Below are positions 1 to 5,766 of a DNA stretch of 13,404 bases, piece after piece (within the stretch, counting starts at the first letter, position 1; each line of letters starts with the position of its first letter). The position numbers and the translations under genes are program-made. The DNA is from Sphingobacteriia bacterium (GTDB taxonomy: Bacteria; Bacteroidota; Bacteroidia; Chitinophagales; Chitinophagaceae), in contig REAV01000178.1 of the NCBI GenBank assembly GCA_004294465.1, positions 1 through 13,404 of the forward strand. The letters are read 5' to 3'. Under the pieces are notes generated by a model, which worked only from the letters and a program-made list of their open reading frames with translations, was not told the DNA's origin and did no database searches.

Positions 1-639
1 TTTGAAGTGCAAATTCAAGATTCTGTATATATTGATACAATTGCCAAGCAGGCGGTGATACGTCAAAGTCCGGAAGCCGATGCAATGGTTAAAACAGGGA
101 GAACTATTTATTTAACTGTGAATCGGGTAATTCCTCCACAAGTTGAAATGCCCAATCTAGCTGGATTCTCCATTAGAAGTGCAGAAATGTATTTACAAAG
201 TATTGGATTAAAATTGGGCTATACTACTTATCAGCCAGATATTGCCAGAAATGCTGTTTTACAACAATTGTATAATGATGCACCTATAAAACCAGGGACT
301 AAAATTCCTATAGGATCTGTGATTAGTTTTGTGTTGGGCAGTGGAGTAGGAACTGGAGAAACGGATGTGCCAGATTTAATTGGAAAAACATTGAATGATG
401 TAAGAGGTCTATTGTCATCAATGAGTGTAAATATTGGATCCATCATTGCAGTTGGAACTATTAAAGATTCAAGCGCAGCATTTATCATCAAACAAAGTCC
501 AGATTTATTTTCTGGTGCAATAGGTCCAAATGGAGAGAAATTAACGAATAAGATCAGACAGGGTCAAATGATCGATTTGTATATTAGCGATGAAGCACCT
601 GTTAAAGACACTACAAAATTAATCACCATACAACAATAA
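1..639 (+). CDS. PASTA-domain protein, 3' part (5' end outside window)
   Basis: The frame is open from base 1 to the TAA at 637-639 (212 codons visible). The GTG at 7 sits inside a PASTA repeat, so it is an internal Val and the true start lies upstream of the window. I see the tail of one PASTA repeat (to about base 120, ending in a Leu-Thr-Val-Asn strand). Two further repeats follow, at about codons 46-117 and 119-198. Each opens with a Pro-containing motif (VEMPNLAGFS; TDVPDLIGKT) and closes with a Gly/Ile-rich strand. PASTA modules bind muropeptide-like ligands or serve as extracytoplasmic spacers in PBPs and Ser/Thr kinases. In Bacteroidota, free-standing PASTA proteins with an N-terminal membrane anchor are common, and this is probably one; no kinase or PBP domain is visible, but the N-terminus is missing. 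The family assignment is firm and the biological role is not. The rhodanese gene starts 4 nt downstream, so the two are probably co-transcribed. Confidence 0.85.
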   Translation, partial: FEVQIQDSVYIDTIAKQAVIRQSPEADAMVKTGRTIYLTVNRVIPPQVEMPNLAGFSIRSAEMYLQSIGLKLGYTTYQPDIARNAVLQQLYNDAPIKPGTKIPIGSVISFVLGSGVGTGETDVPDLIGKTLNDVRGLLSSMSVNIGSIIAVGTIKDSSAAFIIKQSPDLFSGAIGPNGEKLTNKIRQGQMIDLYISDEAPVKDTTKLITIQQ

Positions 640-643
640 TCAT

Positions 644-952
644 ATGCAAACCATTACAGTGGAAGAACTGAATGCAAAAATTCAATCTGGAGAAAAAATT
701 AATTTAGTGGATGTGAGAGAGCCACATGAACACGCTGAATTCAATATTGGTGGACTACTTCATCCACTGGGAAAAATACAAACCATGCAATTGGATGAAA
801 TAGAGGATATGAAAGATCAACCGATTTATGTGTATTGCAGAAGTGGTAATAGGAGTGGGCAAGCCTGTTTAATTCTAGAAACAGCAGGATTCACAAATAC
901 TATCAATGTAGTTGGGGGTATGCTGGCATGGCAAGAAAAAATTGCTAAATAA
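644..952 (+). CDS. Single-domain rhodanese-like sulfurtransferase
   Basis: This 102-aa protein is one complete rhodanese domain with no signal peptide, so it should be cytoplasmic. It has the early LVDVREPHE motif (residues 21-29, including the conserved Asp and Arg). The active-site loop is CRSGNRS with the catalytic Cys at residue 65, and the C-terminal GG-x-x-x-W signature is at 91-96. Stand-alone rhodaneses of this GlpE/PspE-like size carry sulfur as a Cys persulfide; the physiological donor and acceptor cannot be read from the sequence. The ATG is 4 nt after the PASTA gene stop, and a strong terminator follows 30 nt after the stop, so it is the last gene of that operon. The active site is intact. 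Confidence is high for the fold and low for the pathway. Confidence 0.93.
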   Translation: MQTITVEELNAKIQSGEKINLVDVREPHEHAEFNIGGLLHPLGKIQTMQLDEIEDMKDQPIYVYCRSGNRSGQACLILETAGFTNTINVVGGMLAWQEKIAK

Positions 953-982
953 AAGAAATAAAAATTAACAAAAATTTGAAGG

Positions 983-1007
983 GCCGGAAAAATTTCCGGC
1001 TTTTTTT
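983..1007 (+). terminator. Intrinsic terminator of the PASTA-rhodanese operon
   Basis: A GC-rich 7-bp perfect stem (GCCGGAA / TTCCGGC) with a 4-nt loop is followed directly by seven T residues. It lies 30 nt after the rhodanese stop and about 50 nt before the DUF5686 gene, so it separates the two transcription units. This is the best terminator in the window. Confidence 0.9.
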
Positions 1008-1055
1008 GGTAATATATTCATTGTTTAATCGACTCATTCCTAAAATCCTTTATTA

Positions 1056-3506
1056 ATGAATAGAAAATTACTCATTGCCTGTTTATTGTTTATTTCTTAT
1101 AGCGCAAGAACAGCTAATGTTAGTGGTACAATTCGCTCTGCGAATGATCAAAAGCCGCTCGCTTTTTCATCAATATTGATTAAAGGAACTACCAAAGGTG
1201 TTTCTGCTAATAAGAATGGATTCTATACGATTAATCTAGATCAAGGGGAATATACTTTGGTTTGTCAATTTGTGGGATATGCTACAGAAGAAAAGAAAAT
1301 TCAAGTAACCAACTCTAATATGGTTGTTGATTTTGATTTAATGACCAGGCAATATAACTTGAAAGATGTAGTGGTAAAGTCGGGAGGAGAAGACCCCGCC
1401 TATTCAATCATTAGAAAAGCAATTGCAAGTAGAGAAGAACACTTGCGAGAAATAAAACAATTTAGTTGCGATGTATATATTAAAGGTCAATTGCAATTAC
1501 GCAATTATCCAAAATCTTTTTTTGGCCAAAAAGTAGATTTTGAAGATGGAGATACCAGTAAACGTAAAATGTTATTTCTTTCTGAAACCATTGCGAAGTA
1601 TTCGGTAGAAGAGCCTAATAAAAGAAAAATTGAAGTGATCTCTACTAAAGTAAGCGGGAGGAGTGACGGCTTTGGATTTAGTAGTCCTCAAATCATTTCA
1701 TTTTATGAGAACACCATATCTGTTGGAAGGAGCTTAAACCCTCGTGGTTTTATTTCTCCAATAGCCAATAATGCTTTGAATTATTACAAGTATAAATTCG
1801 AAGGAACTTTTTTTGAATTTGGAAAAGAAGTGAGTAGAATCAAAGTAATTCCGAAGCGCCCTTATGAGCCACTGTTCACAGGGTATATCAATGTAAGTGA
1901 AAATGACTGGCGAATTCAAAGTGTAGATTTGAAATTGCTAAAAGAGCAACAAATGCAGCTTTTAGATACATTGGTGATACAGCAGAATTATGTTCCTGCA
2001 GGAAAATATTGGGTCATTAAGAATCAGGTGATTTATCCTTCTGGTAAGTTTTTCGGGTTTGATTTTTTTGGAAATTTCTTACAAGTGTATGATCAGTTTA
2101 ATTTAGAGCCAGCATTTAAATCAAAATATTTTGATAATACAATTTTAAAATTCTATGATAGCTCCAATAAAAAAACGGCTGCTTATTGGGACAGTATCAG
2201 GCCACTTCCTTTGTTGGTAGAAGAAGCCAGAGACTATCAAAAAAAGGATAGTTTAGAACAAGTAAGAAAAGACCCTAAGTATTTGGATTCACTGGATAAG
2301 AAGAACAATAAGATTACATTGGTTGGGTTGTTGCTTACAGGTCAGTCATTTGGAAAACAAAAAAACAAAACCAATATCAATTTCGATCCAATTATTCAAT
2401 CATTGAATTACAATACTGTAGAAGGTGGAGTAGTTCAATTTAGCCCATCTTTCAGTAAAAGTTATGAGGGTAGAAAATCCATTTCAATAACTCCCACTTT
2501 TAGGTACGGATTTGCGAATGGACATTTTAATCCAAGTCTAGCATTCAATTATAATTTTGGAAAAAAATACATACAATCCTTCAATGTATCTGGAGGAAGA
2601 AAAGTGTTCCAGTATAACAATGCCGAACCAATTGGAGAGCGAAATAACACCTTATATACATTAATTGCCGAGTACAATTATTTTAAAATCTATGAAGCTG
2701 ATTTTTTACGATTAGCTTATTCTCAAGGAGTTGGAAGTGGTGTGAATCTAAGTGCCAGTTTTCAATTTCAAAATCGCTATGCTTTGGATAATTTGGCAGA
2801 TATGACCACTTGGTCTGATAAGCCCGACCGACAGTTCACTCCCAATTATCCTACAGAACTTACCAATAATAGAATGATCAATCATCAGGCTGCGATATTA
2901 ACTATTGGAATGAGTTGGAGGCCTGGTACTAAGTATGTGGAATTTCCAGATCGAAAAGTAAGCTTAGGTTCGAGATATCCAACCATAAATGCAAGTATTA
3001 CACAGGGTATAAACGGGTTATTTGGTAGCGATGTAGATTATACTCGTTGGAGAGTAAGCGTTAATGATGAATTGAATCTAAAGCTTTTTGGTAGATTTAA
3101 CTATAACCTTGTTGTTGGCGGATTTTTGAATGCAAACAAAACATTCATTCCCGACTTTCAACATTTCTTAGGTAACCAAACTGCATTTTCATCCAACTTT
3201 TTAAATAGTTTTCAATTGGCTGGTTATTACAGATACAGCAACACAGCTTCATTTAATGCTGCAGTTCATATTGAACATCACTTAAATGGATTCATTAGCA
3301 ATAAGATTCCTGGGTTTAAAAAACTCAATTGGTTTTTTGTTACCGGTGCCAACGGACTATATCTGAATAATGGAACCAATTATATTGAATATTTTATTGG
3401 GTTAGAAAATATTTTTAAGGTTTTGAGACTAGATTTTGTGCAAGGGTTTGAGCAAACTGGTTTAAAGCCAAGTGCTTTTAGATTTTCGCTTCCTTTATTC
3501 CGATAA
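1056..3506 (+). CDS. DUF5686 / carboxypeptidase-regulatory-like outer-membrane protein
   Basis: The protein has 816 aa. Residues 1-20 form a signal peptide (positive MNRK start, hydrophobic core, small residues near 20), so it is exported. Residues about 21-105 are a CarboxypepD_reg-like beta-sandwich with the usual SGTI start, a GFYTINL segment and VGYAT near 74-78. Next comes the DUF5686 signature around DPAYSIIRKAI (113-123). The C-terminal half is rich in alternating aromatic/polar strands, as in an outer-membrane beta-barrel. Proteins of this architecture are common in Bacteroidota and have no established biochemical function. The start is chosen because the signal peptide begins exactly there. 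The gene stands alone between a strong upstream terminator and a weak downstream one. It is intact, and I would not name a substrate. Confidence 0.9.
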   Translation: MNRKLLIACLLFISYSARTANVSGTIRSANDQKPLAFSSILIKGTTKGVSANKNGFYTINLDQGEYTLVCQFVGYATEEKKIQVTNSNMVVDFDLMTRQYNLKDVVVKSGGEDPAYSIIRKAIASREEHLREIKQFSCDVYIKGQLQLRNYPKSFFGQKVDFEDGDTSKRKMLFLSETIAKYSVEEPNKRKIEVISTKVSGRSDGFGFSSPQIISFYENTISVGRSLNPRGFISPIANNALNYYKYKFEGTFFEFGKEVSRIKVIPKRPYEPLFTGYINVSENDWRIQSVDLKLLKEQQMQLLDTLVIQQNYVPAGKYWVIKNQVIYPSGKFFGFDFFGNFLQVYDQFNLEPAFKSKYFDNTILKFYDSSNKKTAAYWDSIRPLPLLVEEARDYQKKDSLEQVRKDPKYLDSLDKKNNKITLVGLLLTGQSFGKQKNKTNINFDPIIQSLNYNTVEGGVVQFSPSFSKSYEGRKSISITPTFRYGFANGHFNPSLAFNYNFGKKYIQSFNVSGGRKVFQYNNAEPIGERNNTLYTLIAEYNYFKIYEADFLRLAYSQGVGSGVNLSASFQFQNRYALDNLADMTTWSDKPDRQFTPNYPTELTNNRMINHQAAILTIGMSWRPGTKYVEFPDRKVSLGSRYPTINASITQGINGLFGSDVDYTRWRVSVNDELNLKLFGRFNYNLVVGGFLNANKTFIPDFQHFLGNQTAFSSNFLNSFQLAGYYRYSNTASFNAAVHIEHHLNGFISNKIPGFKKLNWFFVTGANGLYLNNGTNYIEYFIGLENIFKVLRLDFVQGFEQTGLKPSAFRFSLPLFR

Positions 3507-3510
3507 TTGT

Positions 3511-3518
3511 TAGCTTTG
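3511..3518 (+). promoter_or_regulatory. Possible -7 box (TAnnTTTG) for trhO
   Basis: TAGCTTTG matches the Bacteroidota -7 consensus TAnnTTTG. I find no good TTTG -33 element at the expected distance. It starts only 5 nt after the DUF5686 stop and upstream of the hairpin at 3530-3556. If it is used, the trhO leader is about 70-75 nt and carries that hairpin. This is a motif match only. Confidence 0.3.
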
Positions 3519-3529
3519 TGATAGATTTT

Positions 3530-3556
3530 GGCTGCCCTGCAAGCGGCTCCTTTTTT
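3530..3556 (+). terminator. Weak hairpin plus T-run between the DUF5686 gene and trhO
   Basis: A 6-bp stem (GGCTGC / GCGGCT, two G-U pairs) with a 7-nt loop is followed by CC and six T residues. It could end transcription of the DUF5686 gene 24 nt after its stop. It could instead act as a leader hairpin if trhO is transcribed from the box at 3511. The wobble pairs make it a weak candidate. Confidence 0.35.
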
Positions 3557-3564
3557 AAATCGGA

Positions 3565-3582
3565 ACATAGTTCATGCTATGT
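3565..3582. repeat. Short inverted repeat in the trhO leader
   Basis: ACATAG and CTATGT form a perfect 6+6 bp inverted repeat with a 6-nt spacer, ending 15 nt before the chosen trhO start. It spans the upstream in-frame ATG at 3574. It could be an operator half-site pair, a small hairpin near the ribosome-binding region, or chance. The arms are short, so support is modest. Confidence 0.35.
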
Positions 3583-3597
3583 CTAAAATTGTACATG

Positions 3598-4689
3598 ATG
3601 GCTCTATTACACAATCGCGTCTCCAATAAGGAGTTGAAAGATCGTTTGATGAATGAATCTTTCAAAAGAACTACTATAAGTTTTTATAGATACCTGCCTA
3701 TTGAAAATCCGCAACATTTTCGAGATGATCTGTATAAATTGTTCAATGCTATACAAGTGTTTGGCAGAATTTATATTGCCAAGGAAGGGATTAACGCACA
3801 ATTGAGTGTGCCTGAACATCATTTAGCTGAGTTTAAAAATATTTTGCATAATTACAAAGGGTTAGAAGACCTCCGATTAAATGTTGCAGTGGAAGATCCT
3901 AATGGTTTGAATGATGAATTCAAACAAGGGAAAAGCTTTTGGGTATTGAAAATAAAAGTGCGTGATAAAATTGTTGCTGATGGAATTGAAGACCCTGATT
4001 TCTCCATGGACAAAAAAGGCAAGTACCTCAATGCCGCTCAAATGAATGAAATGTTGAATGATGCCAATACGATTGTGGTTGATATGCGTAACCATTATGA
4101 ATTTGAAGTAGGGCATTTTGAAAATGCAATAGAAATTCCTTCTGATACTTTTAGGGATCAATTGCCTATGGCCATTGATATGCTTAAAGGAAAGGAAGAC
4201 AAAAATATCATCATGTATTGCACTGGTGGAATACGATGTGAAAAAGCAAGTGCCTATATGTTGCATCAGGGTTTCGAAAATGTATATCATCTAGAAGGAG
4301 GAATTATTCATTATTCAAAAGAAATTAAAGAACAACATTTGCCGGCTAAATTTATTGGAAAGAATTTTGTTTTCGACGATCGATTAGGAGAGCGAATTAC
4401 AGAAGATATAATTGCACTTTGTCATCAATGTGGAAAGCCTTGCGACACTCATACCAATTGTAAAAATGATGGTTGCCATTTGTTGTTTATTCAGTGCGCT
4501 GATTGTGCCACACAATTCAATGGATGTTGCAGTATTGAATGTGTGGAAACCATTCATTTGCCAAAAGAAAGGCAGGAAGCCATTCGAAAAGGAATTGATA
4601 AAGGACAAAATATTTTTAATAAGAGCAGTGCTCGACTCCGGCCTAAATTGCCAGATTTGTTAAAGACGGGAGATCGTTCAACTAGCTGA
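3598..4689 (+). CDS. trhO: tRNA uridine(34) hydroxylase (rhodanese-like, UPF0176)
   Basis: TrhO (formerly YceA) performs oxygen-dependent hydroxylation of U34 to 5-hydroxyuridine in tRNAs. The 363-aa product has the family order. First is an N-terminal UPF0176 domain ([12 protein letters not shown] and [15 protein letters not shown] motifs). Then comes a rhodanese domain with [13 protein letters not shown] and the active loop CTGGIRC (catalytic Cys about residue 208). The Cys-rich tail has repeated Cys pairs ([18 protein letters not shown]) and is probably metal-binding. Start choice: in-frame ATGs occur at 3574, 3595 and 3598. Relatives, as I recall them, begin MALLHNRVS or similar, which favours 3598 (or 3595), and 3574 lies inside an inverted repeat. 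The length is close to the E. coli protein (about 350 aa). The last 12 bp overlap the 3' end of purC on the other strand. All key Cys residues are present. Confidence 0.93.
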   Translation: MALLHNRVSNKELKDRLMNESFKRTTISFYRYLPIENPQHFRDDLYKLFNAIQVFGRIYIAKEGINAQLSVPEHHLAEFKNILHNYKGLEDLRLNVAVEDPNGLNDEFKQGKSFWVLKIKVRDKIVADGIEDPDFSMDKKGKYLNAAQMNEMLNDANTIVVDMRNHYEFEVGHFENAIEIPSDTFRDQLPMAIDMLKGKEDKNIIMYCTGGIRCEKASAYMLHQGFENVYHLEGGIIHYSKEIKEQHLPAKFIGKNFVFDDRLGERITEDIIALCHQCGKPCDTHTNCKNDGCHLLFIQCADCATQFNGCCSIECVETIHLPKERQEAIRKGIDKGQNIFNKSSARLRPKLPDLLKTGDRSTS

Positions 4690-5619
4690 TATGGCTATTA
4701 ATGGATTTAACGCAGTAATAATTTTCTCTTGAGTTGCTTCTTCCGTTAATGATTCAGGAATAAATTTTTGTCCTATCACTTTTTCATACAATTCTATATA
4801 ACGTTGGCTGATGGTATTCACCCATTCATCCGACATTACAGGAACGGTTTGATTTTCTTTTCCCATAAAATTATTTGCAATGAGCCACTCTCTCACAAAT
4901 TCCTTGCTTAGCTGTTTTTGTCGTTCACCATTTTTTTGTCTTTCTTCAAATCCATCAGCATAAAAATACCTTGATGAATCTGGAGTGTGAATTTCATCCA
5001 TCAAATAAATGGTGTCTCCGATCTTACCAAATTCATATTTGGTATCTGCCAAAATCAGTCCTTGTTTTGCTGCAATCAATTTACCTCTTTCAAATAATTG
5101 TAAAGCATATTTTTCCAGTTGATTCCATTCTTCTAAACTGGCTAATCCTTGTTCAATAATTTCTGCTTTTGAAATATCTTCATCATGCCCTTCTGCCGCT
5201 TTTGTGGAAGGGGTAACAATAGGAGTAGGAAAAAAATCATTTTCTTTTAATCCATCCACCATAGTAGCACCACAAATTGTTCTGGCTCCAGATTGATAAG
5301 TTCTCCATGCATGCCCTACCAAATTACCCCGTACTACCATTTCTATTTTGAAAGGTTGGCATTTCTGGCCGATCGATACATTAGGAGCAGGGTTGGATAT
5401 TAGCCAATTTGGGCAGATATCGGCTGTTTTATGTAACATATAAGCAGCTATCTGATTCAATACTTGTCCTTTAAATGGGATAGTTCTTGGAAGAATTACA
5501 TCAAAAGCTGAAATTCTGTCGCTGGCAATCATCACCAGCCAGTTTTCTTGAATGAAGTAAACATCTCGAACTTTTCCTTTGTAAAAACCGGTTTGCTGGG
5601 GAAGTAAATGGTTTGCCAT
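4678..5619 (-). CDS. purC: Phosphoribosylaminoimidazole-succinocarboxamide synthase (SAICAR synthetase)
   Basis: This enzyme joins CAIR and L-aspartate with ATP to form SAICAR in de novo purine synthesis, in the cytoplasm. The 313-aa product has the N-terminal GKVRDVY nucleotide-binding segment (residues 15-21), SDRISAFDV (33-41), [11 protein letters not shown] and the C-terminal LADTKYEFG plus [10 protein letters not shown] motifs, which are the family signatures. It is the longer form (about 300 aa, as in yeast Ade1 and many Bacteroidota) rather than the 235-240 aa E. coli type. No other pur gene is adjacent. The gene diverges from the TonB receptor at 5767 (147 bp between starts) and converges on trhO with a 12-bp overlap. 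I see no obvious hairpin terminator for it inside the 3' end of trhO. No convincing promoter or PurR-like operator was found upstream. Confidence 0.96.
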   Translation of the reverse strand: MANHLLPQQTGFYKGKVRDVYFIQENWLVMIASDRISAFDVILPRTIPFKGQVLNQIAAYMLHKTADICPNWLISNPAPNVSIGQKCQPFKIEMVVRGNLVGHAWRTYQSGARTICGATMVDGLKENDFFPTPIVTPSTKAAEGHDEDISKAEIIEQGLASLEEWNQLEKYALQLFERGKLIAAKQGLILADTKYEFGKIGDTIYLMDEIHTPDSSRYFYADGFEERQKNGERQKQLSKEFVREWLIANNFMGKENQTVPVMSDEWVNTISQRYIELYEKVIGQKFIPESLTEEATQEKIITALNPLIAISAS

Positions 5620-5707
5620 CCTGCAATATTAATTCGAGAAAACAGTTTTTAAGGCTCAGTTTGGGTATTTTTCTCCACAAAATGAACCGAAAATATTCAA
5701 AATTAAA

Positions 5708-5738
5708 TTTTTACAAGTACTTAACATATACTAATTTG
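5708..5738 (+). promoter_or_regulatory. Possible promoter of the large TonB receptor
   Basis: TTTT (5708-5711) lies about 20 nt ahead of TAATTTG (5732-5738). This resembles the Bacteroidota -33/-7 pair, but the -7 element has one base fewer than TAnnTTTG. It would give a leader of roughly 20-25 nt before the ATG at 5767. The divergent region is very AT-rich, so chance matches are likely. Confidence 0.25.
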
Positions 5739-5766
5739 CTTAATATTTCAAACAAAAATTGCCAAT

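Noticed and set aside
3877..4290. 137-codon open frame on the minus strand
   Set aside because: It lies wholly inside trhO, whose motifs are unambiguous. Its translation has no recognisable domain and is rich in His, Ile and Phe, as expected from the antisense of an AT-rich gene.
4412..4663. 83-codon open frame on the plus strand with several Cys
   Set aside because: It is a shifted frame over the Cys-rich tail of trhO, with no independent support.
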